From Phymorhynchus buccinoides (taxonomy: Eukaryota > Mollusca > Gastropoda > Neogastropoda > Raphitomidae): a stretch of DNA of 64,000 bases. The position numbers and the translations under genes were made by a program. The notes beneath the pieces are model-generated. The model was given only the letters and a program-made list of their open reading frames with translations, made no database searches and was not told the origin of the DNA. Positions 20,620 to 31,268 of this stretch are shown here, in pieces. The DNA lies in assembly GCA_017654935.2 (NCBI GenBank), contig CM065690.1:10301808-10365807 (forward strand). The letters are read 5' to 3'. Within the stretch, counting starts at the first letter, position 1, and every line of letters starts with the position of its first letter.

Positions 20620-20891
20620 GTAGGTCCACTCTCTCATGGTGGTGTTTGGAGTTAAGAACAAAACGGCAAGCCGCTCAAACATACTCCCAGAAGTTGTGTG
20701 AATCTATCGTTAACTCTTCTAAGTGCCATGTACTTTTTTAAATTTTTTAATGTTCTTGGTTGTCCGTTGCATCTCAACCGACGACATATAATGTAATAAT
20801 ATATCCTAGCTTGTCTTTAGAAAACAAACTGCGTCATTCCAGAACAATGCCATCAAAAATGATGACGTCATCAGTGACATCACACACCCCA

Positions 20892-21455
20892 TACAGTCAA
20901 ACCTTTATTTTAAGACTTCCAAAATGTCCGGAAAAATCGGTCGTAAATTGGAGTGGTCTTATAATGGAGGTTTTCACTGGCAGCCGTAGAAAGAAAAAGT
21001 TCAGCACAGTTCATACTCTCTTCTTCATGCACACATACAATGACATATTAAAACTGGATTTGGGTCTTTCCAACTCCATAGGATTGTGCAATCGATATTG
21101 CATTTTCACTTTGCTGACTTCTGTTAATCACCTCCACTCTCGTCCAAAGTCAGTGGTTTTCTTTTTCAAAGTCGGTGGTTTTCATGCTTTTCCTACGCTC
21201 TCCGCCATCTTTTCTACAACAAGGGAATCGACTCCCCTTTCAGGCCCTTGACCGGAACATACACATGGTTGTTTCCCTTTGCTCGTAGTCTATGCAGACG
21301 ACAGTAACGGTCGTAAAAACCGACAAAGTCGCGTTTTAGAGGAAGTCGTTTAAGAGAGGTCGTTTACATAGTAAAATGCATCCGTGCCAAAAAATCCGGT
21401 CTCAAATGAGAGGTGGTCGCTTAACAGAGGGTCTTAAAATGGAGGTTTGACTGTA
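20892..21455. mobile_element. ~565-bp MITE with TACAGTCAAACC ends
   Basis: TACAGTCAAACCTTTATTTT at the left pairs imperfectly with AAAATGGAGGTTTGACTGTA at the right, with TA at both outer edges and further 'TCTTATAATGGAGG' and 'GGTCGTTTA' blocks near the ends. No coding frame. A pogo/Tigger-type relation is inferred from the CAGT ends and TA flanks. Confidence 0.75.
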
Positions 21456-21753
21456 GTAGTCACGGGATCAGGCAGGGAAGGGGTTAACTGTCTTCAATTT
21501 TATTTTTAAGAAAAATAATGTCCCCATTTTTCTCTGGCAGTGGCAGTGAAGGGGTTAAGCACTTGATTTGATTAAGGGTAAACAAAATCTGTTTGAGTTT
21601 GTTGTAGTCCTCACATGATCCCGTTAGTACTACTGTCTTGTCATTGCAAGTGTCGGTGTGTTGTAGTTTCTTTTAGGCAGCGATTTAATGCTAAAAAAAA
21701 AGAGATGATTTTGACCCAAAAAAACAGATGCTTGTGGCAAAAGAAAAGACCAT

Positions 21754-21783
21754 CTAACCCTAACCCTATCCCTAACCCTAACC
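21754..21783. repeat. Interstitial telomere-like repeat
   Basis: About five units of CTAACC/CCTAACCCTA, the animal telomere hexamer in CCCTAA orientation, with one T variant. Confidence 0.8.
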
Positions 21784-21951
21784 ACGGAAAGAACCAAGAA
21801 ATAGAGCAGGAGGGTGTAAATGTACATATTTGCAGAGAAATCGATGTACAAAGCCATGCACTTATACTATTTTTTTTTTGCTGGAACCATTCCTACTGTG
21901 CGTGTGTAAGTGTGTGTGTGTGTGAGGAAGAAAAAGGGAAAGAACGAAAAA

Positions 21952-22206
21952 TTGTGTTTTACGTCCTCTCGGTCTGGAACAGACACATATGGGACATTTG
22001 TAAATACAAAGATGGTTGGAACGATACTGGATGCAATGCCCGGAGGCAGTGCAACACCAGTAAAGTCCTGAATTTTTAAAGTTTATAGTAATGCGAAGAA
22101 AAAGGGTGTTGCGTGCAAGCATCATGTTCATTTAACTTTCTAACGATTTAATCATTTATTATTTGTTTGCCTTTAATTTTCTTGTTTATTATTTTTTTTC
22201 TCATCA

Positions 22207-22287
<81 letters not shown>

Positions 22288-22808
22288 TGTTTATGTGTTA
22301 AGTCTTCTTATGTGTTCATTGTACAGTGGAACCTCCCTTATAAGACCTTCAAAAATCATCCAAAATGAGGTCTTATAAGGGAGGTAATTTTAATACTTAC
22401 AAAGAAGGGCAATGTCTAAGAGAAGTAGGTCTTATATGGGAGGGAGTCTTATAATGGGAGGTCTTATAAGGGAGGTTCCACTGTGTTTACTATGCATTAT
22501 TTTTCCTGCATGTATTACTTCATTTCTTCCATCTGTTCTTTTATTTTGACCTCCCTCTCTCTGTCTGTCTGTCTGTCCTTGTCTCAGTCTCTCTCTTTAA
22601 TTGACGACGAAAATGGTGTTTTACGTCCTCTTGGTCTGAATCAGACACATATGGGACATTTGTAAATACAAATATGGTGGGAACAATACTGGAGGCAATG
22701 CCCGGAGGCAGTACGAAACCAGTAATGTCCCGATTTTTTAAAATTAATACAGATAGGTGTAGCGGTAACCACGCCTCGGTTAAACCTCATCGGCTATGGC
22801 ATCGCTAC
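21952..22808 (+). repeat. Two ACGTCCTC repeats flanking a MITE and a CT microsatellite
   Basis: 21952-22085 and 22612-22808 are ACGTCCTC...CATATGGGA copies, the second with the full GGTTAAACCTCATCGGCTAT tail. Between them lie a (CT)n run (22208-22284) and MITE copy 3 (22322-22488, CAGTGGAACCTCCCTTATAAG ends). Confidence 0.8.
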
Positions 22809-22891
22809 AAGTATTTGTTGCATTCAACTTTAATTGAGGAAATTTATCTTATTTATATGCCTTGCACGGTGCGTCTGTTTACGACCTTGAT

Positions 22892-23137
22892 TTAACCCTT
22901 TCACAGCCAAAGTTGCATTTTAGCACCACAGAGATTTAACACCTGTGTCACTAAAAGGCATCACATTGGGGTATATTATCCAAATACCCTATTGTCTCAG
23001 TTTTGGGAAGTAAGGATAGACCTTATTTTATATCTGTCACAGAAGAATCCCCAATACTGCAGATGGATTTTGTTCTCTACCCAGGTAAATCTAATGGAAA
23101 TGTTTAGCTGAAATATGGCTGGTGGTGAAAGGGTTAA
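22892..23137. mobile_element. TTAA MITE (CCCTTTCACxGCCA ends), copy 1
   Basis: A 246-bp element bounded by TTAA. Left end CCCTTTCACAGCCAAAG, right end TGGTGGTGAAAGGG. Other copies are at 26795-27040, 52806-53058 and 55324-55810. The TTAA boundary and CCC termini are those of piggyBac-type elements (inference). Confidence 0.85.
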
Positions 23138-23413
23138 GGAGGTTGTCTTTTTTTTCTATTTCTATTATTTTAATTTCTGTTTTTTGTTCGGAGGGCCGGA
23201 TGAAAAAAAGCCGGTTATTGTGCTTATTCCGCTTTCCCTCAATAAAAAAAAACATTCGTTCGTTCGTTCTTTCTTGCACTCTCACACTCTCAATCTCTCA
23301 ATCCGTTGTTGTTGCTCTTGTCCTCCGTTGCCGTTGCCGCTCTGGAACCTTGATTCGTTGTACCTTTCTTCTCGATGTAAAGTGCACTGAGCTTATGTTA
23401 AAAATAAATCCAC

Positions 23414-23467
23414 ATTAGTAGTAGTAGTAGCAGCAGCAGCAGCAGCAGTAGCAGTAGTAGTAGTAGT

Positions 23468-23511
<44 letters not shown>

Positions 23512-23551
23512 CAGTAGCTGTAGTAGTAGTTGTTGTAGTAGTAGTAGTAGC

Positions 23552-23598
<47 letters not shown>

Positions 23599-23640
23599 CA
23601 GTAGTAGTAGTAGTAGTCACAGCAGTTGTTGCTGATTGTT
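23414..23640. repeat. TAG/CAG trinucleotide array
   Basis: About 70 triplets of TAG and CAG with rare TTG, directly after a retroelement-like tail (GTAAAGTGCACTGAGCTTATG). All frames are open. Confidence 0.92.
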
Positions 23641-23985
23641 ATGTGCATTTTTACTGGCCAAACGAAATCTGACCGGTATTGTTTTGTCTGCTCATGTTAT
23701 TGGATTTTTGATTTCATATTTTTATTCCATTTCAATTCTGTGTAAAGCGCCCTGTAGCCTACATAGTAGGATGGGTGTTATATAAATCAGGCATGGGAAT
23801 TGTCAGAGACAAAAAACTCTGAAAATCCCCCCCTCCTCATTTTTACAGCGTTAAAATATAATATAATAAAAATGGAAGTATTTAGTAACAAAAACTTTGC
23901 CCTAAAAAAAATGTTCTCGCAGGAATTCGCGGACAATTCCCATGCCTGATAAATTTTCCTCATTATTATGACTGGCTTGCCTTAG

Positions 23986-24096
23986 GTCATCCTCTGACAG
24001 TGGACAGACTGGTGGCCTATTTGGAGGACGAGGGAGCTTTCGTTGATCACGGTATTGAAGAGAACTCACCGTTTGACTTTGAGGCATTCGATCCAA
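23986..24096 (+). CDS. IAP exon 5: UBA-like segment, part 2
   Basis: Acceptor CTTAG precedes the exon, and G|GT gives Gly769. It reads GHPLTVDRLVAYLEDEG and AFVDHGIEENSPFDFEAFDP, the last helix of the UBA-like region followed by an acidic linker. Donor CCAA|GTGAGT at phase 1. The phase fits exon 6, giving Asn806. Confidence 0.85.
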
Positions 24097-24154
24097 GTGA
24101 GTATGAGATGCTGGTGTTGTCTGATGCGTGTGTGTATGTTTGTTTTTTTTGTTA

Positions 24155-24395
24155 TAAAAAAAAAAAAAAAAAAAAAAAATAGTAAACTATCGGACTCCCA
24201 TGTGTGATTTTTCTTCTTCTGCTTCTTCTTCTTCTTCTTCTTCTTCTTCTTCTTCTTCTTCTTCTTCTTCTTCTTTTTCATCTGTTTCCCCTTCTTCTTC
24301 TTCTTCTTCTTCTTTCTTCTTCTTCTTCTACTTCTTCTTCTTTTTCGTCTGTTTCCCCTTCTTCTTCTTCTCCAAAGTGTTATCTTTATCATTGA
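24155..24395. repeat. Poly-A and TTC arrays
   Basis: A run of more than 20 A (24158-24179) is followed by two (TTC)n blocks separated by TTTTTCxTCTGTTTCCCC. They lie in the last IAP intron. Confidence 0.92.
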
Positions 24396-24828
24396 AGCGT
24401 GTCACTCGCTACAAGTCAACCCTAGCGTCCAATCAATCTGACAACATGCAATCTGCGTCACACACACACACACCTATTACTACTTTGCTTTTACGGTCTC
24501 CCTTAGAACAATAACGAAAAGATCATTTTCAAATAAATACGGGCATTAGAATTGTCAGAGTATTTGTAAATTTCAAAGGACTAAAAAAACTTCTGACAAG
24601 AGGTTTTGTCTCTGGTTGCAGCGATGTTTGCCTTTTTTTTCCTTTTTTTTTTTTAATTGAACTTAAAACATCAAAACATTGTCTGGCTGGAGTGATTTGT
24701 GAGTTTTTTTTAATAATTCAAAATCGTTGCGATGCGAATCAGTTAAGCTGTTTGTCCCTGGAAACTGCCACAGGGGGTAGGTAGGCAGGCAGCCCTGAAA
24801 TGTGCGTTTTTTCATCCTGTTGATGCAG

Positions 24829-25049
24829 ATGAGGCGCGCGAGCTGAGCGTGGAGAACGTGGAGCTGCGCCTGGGGCGTCAGTGCAAGGTGTGCCTGGACC
24901 GGGAGGCCTGCCTGCTGTTCCTGCCCTGCGGCCACCTCGTCTGCTGCCTCGCCTGTGCCCCGTCGCTCACCCTCTGCCCCATGTGCCGCCAGGAGATCAA
25001 GGGCAGGGCCCGGGCCTTCCCTAGCTGGGAGAGAGACTGCCCTGTGTGA
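24829..25049 (+). CDS. IAP exon 6: C-terminal RING finger and stop
   Basis: Acceptor GATGCAG, then A|AT (Asn806) and EARELSVENVELRLG. The RING has CKVC (824-827), C839, H841, C845, C848, C855 and C858, a complete C3HC4 site as in animal IAP E3 ligases (CGHLVxCxxC and CPMCR motifs). RING domains of this type recruit E2 enzymes and support dimerisation. The last residues SWERDCPV and the TGA stop at 25047-25049 are encoded by the first unit of the adjoining 19-bp satellite, so the C-terminus is longer by a few residues than the usual IAP end. Confidence 0.93.
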
Positions 25050-26528
25050 GAGAGATTGCCCCGTGTGTGAGAGACTGCCCCATGTGAGAGCGACTGCCCC
25101 ATGTGAGAGCGACTGCCCCATGTGAAAGAGACTGCCCCATGTGAGAGAGACTGCCCCGTGTGAGAGAGACTGCCCCATGTGAGAGAGACTGCCCCGTGTG
25201 AAAGAGACTGCCCCATGTGAGAGAGACTGCCCCATGTGAAAGAGACTGCCCCATGTGAGAGAGACTGCCCCATGTGAGAGCGACTGCCCCATGTGAAAGA
25301 GACTGCCCCATGTGAGAGAGACTGCCCCATGTGAAAGAGACTGCCCCGTGTGAGAGAGACTGCCCCATGTGAGAGAGACTGCCCCGTGTGAAAGAGACTG
25401 CCCCATGTGAGAGAGACTGCCCCGTGTGAGAGAGACTGCCCCATGTGAGAGAGACTGCCCCGTGTGAGAGAGACTGCCCCATGTGAGAGAGACTGCCCCA
25501 TGTGAAAGAGACTGCCCCATGTGAGAGAGACTGCCCCGTGTGAGAGAGACTGCCCCATGTGAGAGCGACTGCCCCATGTGAAAGAGACTGCCCCATGTGA
25601 AAGAGACTGCCCCATGTGAGAGAGACTGCCCCATGTGAAAGAGACTGCCCCATGTGAGAGAGACTGCCCCATGTGAAAGAGACTGCCCCATGTGAGAGAG
25701 ACTGCCCCATGTGAAAGAGACTGCCCCATGTGAGAGAGACTGCCCCATGTGAAAGAGACTGCCCCGTGTGAGAGAGACTGCCCCATGTGAGAGAGACTGC
25801 CCCGTGTGAAAGAGACTGCCCCATGTGAGAGAGACTGCCCCGTGTGAGAGAGACTGCCCCATGTGAGAGAGACTGCCCCGTGTGAGAGAGACTGCCCCAT
25901 GTGAGAGAGACTGCCCCATGTGAGAGCGACTGCCCCATGTGAGAGAGACTGCCCCGTGTGAGAGAGACTGCCCCATGTGAGAGAGACTGCCCCGTGTGAG
26001 AGAGACTGCCCCGTGTGAGAGAGACTGCCCCTTGTGAGAGAGACTGCCCCGTGTGAGAGAGACTGCCCCATGTGAGAGAGACTGCCCCATGTGAGAGAGA
26101 CTGCCCCGTGTGAGAGAGACTGCCCCATGTGAGAGAGACTGCCCCGTGTGAGAGAGACTGCCCCATGTGAGAGAGACTGCCCCGTGTGAGAGAGACTGCC
26201 CCATGTGAGAGAGACTGCCCCGTGTGAGAGAGACTGCCCCATGTGAGAGAGACTGCCCCGTGTGAAAGAGACTGCCCCATGTGAGAGAGACTGCCCCATG
26301 TGAGAGAGACTGCCCCATGTGAGAGAGACTGCCCCGTGTGAGAGAGACTGCCCCGTGTGAGAGAGACTGCCCCGTGTGAGAGAGACTGCCCCGTGTGAGA
26401 GCGACTGCCCCATGTGAGAGCGACTGCCCCATGTGAGAGAGACTGCCCCATGTGAGAGCGACTGCCCCATGTGAGAGAGACTGCCCCGTGTGAGAGCGAC
26501 TGCCCCATGTGAGAGCGACTGCCCCATG
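25031..26528. repeat. 19-bp minisatellite, about 79 units
   Basis: The consensus ACTGCCCCATGTGAGAGAG has variants CATGTG/CGTGTG, GAGAGCG and GAAAGAG. It is perfectly continuous from the RING stop codon. Because 19 is not a multiple of 3 and the reverse complement contains no stop, all three - strand frames stay open for up to about 640 codons. Those ORFs are artefacts. Confidence 0.97.
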
Positions 26529-26574
26529 TGCCACCTGGAGATCAGAGGCAGGACCCAAGCCTTCCCTTGCTGAA
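26525..26574 (+). pseudogene. Second copy of the RING C-terminal tail at the far end of the satellite
   Basis: After the last unit the sequence reads CPMCHLEIRGRTQAFPC then stop, parallel to CPMCRQEIKGRARAFPSW at 24978-25031. The nucleotide match covers about 45 bp. It is a relic of a duplicated exon end enclosing the satellite. Confidence 0.88.
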
Positions 26575-26794
26575 GGCCTGCATGGCACTATAGCACATTT
26601 TTATTATGTAGGATTTGGGGCGAAGTTGTTCTTTAGAACCCTCCCCCCCCCCTCCCCTCCCATCATATTGTCGCAGTCAAAATGTTCACTGAGAAGCAGC
26701 ATTCTGCCTTTCTCGGGGAAAGGGATAGAGGTGGGATCAGCCTTAGGGTTATTGCTATGAAACCTAAAGAACCAGATGTTGAGATCGAGAGTCG

Positions 26795-27040
26795 TTAACC
26801 CTTTCACCGCCAACCATATTTCAACCAAAAATGTCCATTAACTTTACCTGTATAGAGAACAAAATCCATCCGCAGTATTGGGGATTCTTCTGTGACAGTT
26901 ATAAAATAAGGTCTAACCTTGCTTCCCAAAACTAAGACAATAGGGTCTTTGGATAGCAGACCCCAATGTGATGTCTTTTAGTGACATAGGTGTTAAATCA
27001 CTGTGGTGCTAAAATGCGACATTGGCGGTGAAAGAGTTAA
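26795..27040. mobile_element. TTAA MITE, copy 2 (reverse orientation)
   Basis: TTAACCCTTTCACCGCCAAC at the left and GGCGGTGAAAGAGTTAA at the right. The body matches the reverse complement of copy 1. Confidence 0.87.
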
Positions 27041-27045
27041 CTTGG

Positions 27046-27165
27046 ATGGAAGTTCAGTTTAACGTCGCGTATCGGCTTTCGCCATGTACGACAGGCTGAA
27101 CAAACCAACCACGGTATAAACAAAAATGTATGTTCCTAAATCACTGTCTTAGCCAAAAGGCCGAG
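27046..27165. repeat. Dispersed repeat shared with 53350-53473
   Basis: Both copies carry GATGGAAGTTCAGTTTAACG, TCGCGTATCGGCTTTCGCCA and ATCACTGTCTTAGCCAAAAG in the same order and spacing. Each copy lies close to a TTAA MITE. Confidence 0.75.
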
Positions 27166-27380
27166 TGTCGTTAACTTGACAGGGCCGTGTTTTAAGTACA
27201 ACTGCCAGATTTTGAGCAATAGGTAAAATTTTTAAAAAGAAGTAAAATATTGAAATCATTTTGGCAGGCAAAAGTGACATTTTGGTGGTTTTCGAGCCCC
27301 TTCCCTTGACCCTCGTCGTGAGCCATTGACTTTTTGTAATGTTACCAATCTGCATTTTAAAAGTCAGACGCGATTAATCG

Positions 27381-27662
27381 GCAGCATTAGAAAGGGTCCA
27401 AAGACGAGCAACAAAATTGATTAAAGGCGTTAGTCACCTTGATTACGAACACAGACTAAGAAAGTTGAAATTACCATCTCTGAAATACAGAAGAATTTGT
27501 GGGGATCTGATAAATACATACAACATTTTTCACAGTGATAACATTTAAACAATACTAATAAATCTTTGTTCCAGCTAACAACTGACTCAAGAACCTGTAA
27601 CAGTGATTTAAAAATACTAACCCAGTATAGCCGAACTAATATTAAAAAAAAAAATCTTTTCT
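27381..27662 (+). mobile_element. CR1/jockey-type LINE fragment (RT C-terminal region)
   Basis: Translation gives ALERVQRRATKLIKG, RLRKLKLPSLKYRRICGDLI and, after a frameshift near 27548, FQLTTDSRTCNSDLKIL. These parallel the larger fragment at 35607-36350 (KVQRRATKLVKA, LPSLKGRRLRGDLI). The fragment is 5'-truncated, frameshifted and cut on its right by the Penelope-like fragment. Confidence 0.85.
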
Positions 27663-28104
27663 CCAAGCCTGGCAGCACGGAGGTGTTCCTCACCCTTGCC
27701 AACAAAGAAAGTGCAAGATTTGCCGGCACGTCAACGCTACCAACATCATCAAGGGCCCAAAAGGCACAGTGGAGGTGCGGCGGCATTTCAATTGCCAGTC
27801 CAGCGACGTCATCTATGTCGTCATTTGCGCACTGTGCAGCAGCACCTCGCCCATGATGTTGTATGTGGGGGAGACGTACCGGACTCTTGCAGAGCGTGGT
27901 GAGGAACACCTCCGTGCTGCCAGGCTTGGTTACAGCACTCAGGTCGGGGAACACTTCCAGAGGCCAGGGCACTGTATCGACCACCTCACCATGTGTGTCA
28001 TCTGGCAGAACGGCACAGGGCGAGCCCAAAGAAAATGTACAGAAATGTACTTTGCGCACAAACTGGGCACATTCTGCCCCAGCGGGATGAAAATCCGCTC
28101 TTAA
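27663..28104 (+). mobile_element. Penelope-like element fragment with GIY-YIG endonuclease domain
   Basis: The frame from about 27691 reads CQQRKCKICRHVNATN, then HFNCQSSDVIYVVICALC, MLYVGETYRTLAERGEEH and a VGEHFQRPGHCIDHL stretch, ending at TAA 28102-28104. The Cys-rich CCHH-type lead, the VIYV...YVGET core (GIY-YIG counterpart), the Arg of LAER and the H-F...H-x-x-x-D motif fit the endonuclease domain of Penelope-like retroelements. The reverse transcriptase is missing. 27663-27694 is an exact inverted copy of 27898-27929. Confidence 0.82.
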
Positions 28105-28690
28105 AACAGTTTTGGAGCTGACCCTGGCTTGTGTGTGTGTGTGTGTGCGTGTGCGGATGGGGGTGGGGGTGTATTGTATATCGTATTGCATATCGATCGT
28201 GTAGTGTCAAGTGTATTGAAGTTGACTCTAAATATTCATAATATAATTGTTTTCCTTTGTTCTTTCATAGTTTGATAACTCACTGATGAATGTGCACATA
28301 AGGTTATCCTTCTGCATAGAGTAAGAGGGTGTACAAGAAATAGAGAATGGGATAGATAGTGGGAAATGAAATAATCGGAAGAGAGAGAGAGAGAAGAATG
28401 AACTTTTCTACAATATTGTTTGTTTTGGACAATCCAATCTGGTAGATCTTTATTTCATATTAATCGTCGTAAGTTTATTCGTCATCATTTTTACTTAAGT
28501 GATGTCACTGTCCACCGTCAATTTTATTATTGCATCACAAGTTCTTTACGTCATGTGTGTCACTATGTCATATCTATTTTTAGCACTGGACAACGGGTTG
28601 AACCCGAAACGTCGTGTTTTGTTTTGCTTTGTGTTTTTTTTTAATCATTAAACCGTTTCTTCTGGGTTTTAATTTCTACTTTGTTTTAAT
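28105..28690 (+). mobile_element. Probable 3' region of the Penelope-like element
   Basis: A non-coding tail with a TG array, then 28430-28690 including CACTGGACAACGGGTTGAAC and CCGAAACGTCGTGTTTTG. 'Cxx-GAAACGTCG' text of this type is common near the termini of Penelope-like elements. The boundary with genomic DNA is not defined. Confidence 0.5.
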
Positions 28691-28960
28691 TTGTTGTGAA
28701 TATACAAGAATGGTTCTTATATCATTTGAAAGAGAATGATCTGAAGTTTCTGAACTGTACCATTGTTTCAGAATTGTCATTTTGACATTTAATGTCCCTT
28801 TCGTGGTGCTGGGTCACATATATGCAGTTTGAACCTTGCAGTCCTGAGATGATCATAGCTGTTGACAGGAGTATAAACGTTAGACGATTAACTGACTGAT
28901 GCCAAAGACAAGTGCTAGAGATTGTAATAAAGAGTAAAGGAAATTCCATTCTGCTATAAA

Positions 28961-29819
28961 CGGATTGTTTCCATCGTTTATGTCCTAGAATGCATAGAAC
29001 AATGGACATCCTATTCACGTAAGAACAGATTGTTTCTATCGTTTATGTCCTAGAATGCATAGAACAATGGACATCCTATTCACGTAAGAACAGATTATTT
29101 CTATCGTTTATGTCCTAGAATGCATAGAACAATGGAAATCCTATTCACGTAAGAACAGATTATTTCTATCGTTTATGTCCTAGAATGCATAGAACAATGG
29201 ACATCCTATTCACGTAAGAACAGATTATTTCTATCGTTTATGTCCTAGAATGCATAGAACAATGGACATCCTATTCACGTAAGAACAGATTGTTTCTATC
29301 GTTTATGTCCTAGAATGCATAGAACAATGGACATCCTATTCACGTAAGAACAGATTATTTCTATCGTTTATGTCCTAGAATGCATAGAACAATGGAAATC
29401 CTATTCACGTAAGAACAGATTATTTCTATCGTTTATGTCCTAGAATGCATAGAACAATGGACATCCTATTCACGTAAGAACAGATTGTTTCTATCGTTTA
29501 TGTCCTAGAATGCATAGAACAATGGACATCCTATTCACGTAAGAACAGATTATTTCTATCGTTTATGTCCTAGAATGCATAGAACAATGGACATCCTATT
29601 CACGTAAGAACAGATTGTTTCTATCGTTTATGTCCTAGAATGCATAGAACAATGGACATCCTATTCACGTAAGAACAGATTGTTTCTATCGTTTATGTCC
29701 TAGAATGCATAGAACAATGGACATCCTATTCACGTAAGAACAGATTATTTCTATCGTTTATGTCCTAGAATGCATAGAACAATGGACATCCTATTCACGT
29801 AAGAACAGATTATTTCTAT
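28961..29819. repeat. 65-bp minisatellite, about 13 units
   Basis: The unit contains CAGATTATTTCTATCGTTTA, TGTCCTAGAATGCATAGAAC and AATGGACATCCTATTCACGT. Units differ mainly by ATTATTT/ATTGTTT and GGACA/GGAAA, and the two variant sites mix between units. Confidence 0.95.
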
Positions 29820-30630
29820 GCATCCTTCCGTGGGATCATTTATGCCTACATGCGCTTTTAACATAGGAAATCCTATTCGTTTGTGAATACATTGATCCTA
29901 TCCTACATAATATGGTGCATGCTTGTATGCCCACGTGTCCTCATGACATTTTACATTTTATTCAATTCCTTAACAGATAGTGTCTATCCTGTATGCTACT
30001 TAAAAAACAAAAACATCTGTGCAATTTTAGTAGGAGAAAGTTTCCATAGTGCCACAATGTTATGTGTGGGTTTTTTGTTTATGGCTCAAGCCACAAACCT
30101 ATAACTCACTTTGTCGGTCGGTCGGTCTGTCGGTCCAAAATTGTCGCACATATTGACAAAATTGTTGCACTTCAAATCGAGGCTGCACTTCAAATTGATG
30201 CCGCTCTTTAAAATGATGTATTTTAAAGCGTATAAAATAATAAACATACGTAATACAGACACTACAACAGACACGACGAGTATGCAGTGCTTCTTTCGAT
30301 GAGTATAAGTAGGATACATAGTTTTAAATGTTTTCCAAAAGATATAAAAAGTTACGAAATGGTGCAGAGATAACGTTTACAGATTAAAATTATTGAAAAG
30401 CCAGGGGAGGTGACTCATGATTGGAGTGGTAAAAATAGACCCCGTGCCACAAACTATTGCGAATTCGCGCTTGTTTCTCTTTGGTGTTTGTTCTTGTTGG
30501 TTGCAGTCTAAGGCCCCCCGGCGGGCTTCCACCTATCATGGTGGGGGGGGGTGGGGGGGGGCTTACGGAGAGTAGCCCAACAGCCTCCTAAAGTCCAACC
30601 ACACGTCCTCGTCGTAGGAGGCGGGCAACG
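29820..30630. other. Intergenic sequence without supported gene
   Basis: AT-rich. A GGTCGGTCGGTCTGTCGGTC run sits near 30115 and a G-rich run at 30540-30560. No domain or splice-bounded coding segment was recognised. Confidence 0.45.
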
Positions 30631-30631
30631 G

Positions 30632-31262
30632 CTTAGGCTGGCTTATGTGGTTAGGGCCCTCCCGTGGGGATACCGGGGGGTCTTTCAGAAGAAATAGTTC
30701 CCCCTTCTTCTGGAAGTTCTATGCTAGTAACTTCCCCTACTCTATCACTCTCTTTGACTCTGCCTTTTCTCTTCTTTTTGCTTTCTGGCGTCTACTTCTT
30801 TCTGCCTTATTGATCCATTCACCTGCATGTTTTCTGTAAAACCCTTCCACGTTTTTCCTTTTTACAATTTATGACATGCCAGGTTTTTTTTTGTGTACAC
30901 TGGCATCCACACGTGATACTTGAGTGGGCACCTGTTGTCCATTCTGCAGTGCATATTTGCTTATATAGCCTTTTTTATGTATTTTAGCTTACTAGTATGT
31001 ATTTGTTATCCTTTTTTACTGTTGTTTTAACCTGGATCCGATAAATGAGAGTAGCTGGCTCCACGTTTCCAGCACTGTGTGGACTTATGTGCTATAGGGT
31101 GCAATGATGGAGGTGTCATATTATGAATTGTACTACATTTTTTGTTTTCAGGTTTTGTACGTTGTTAAGATTCATGGATTTGTGTTTTGCTTTACATGGT
31201 CGACCTTTACGCGGTGACAGTCCTGAGATAACCATAGCTGTTGACGGGACTATAACAGACTA
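30632..31262 (+). repeat. Dispersed ~650-bp repeat, copy 2
   Basis: It parallels 3796-4470 along its length: GGGCCCTCCCGTGGGGATACC, CTTCTGGAAGTTCTATGC, TTACAATTTATGAC, CTGGATCCGATAAAT and the GACAGTCCTGAGATAACCAT end. Confidence 0.7.
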
Positions 31263-31268
31263 ACTAAC

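Noticed and set aside
24663..26588. Long - strand ORF of about 641 codons
   Set aside because: Entirely the reverse complement of a 19-bp satellite. All three frames are open and share the same peptide, and it runs antisense to the RING exon.
27566..27856. 96-codon + strand ORF as a gene
   Set aside because: A fusion of a LINE fragment frame with an out-of-frame part of the Penelope-like fragment.
28961..29819. CRISPR-like array
   Set aside because: Units are contiguous 65-bp repeats without unique spacers, in a eukaryotic context. The same holds for 4509-4805 and 40386-40703.
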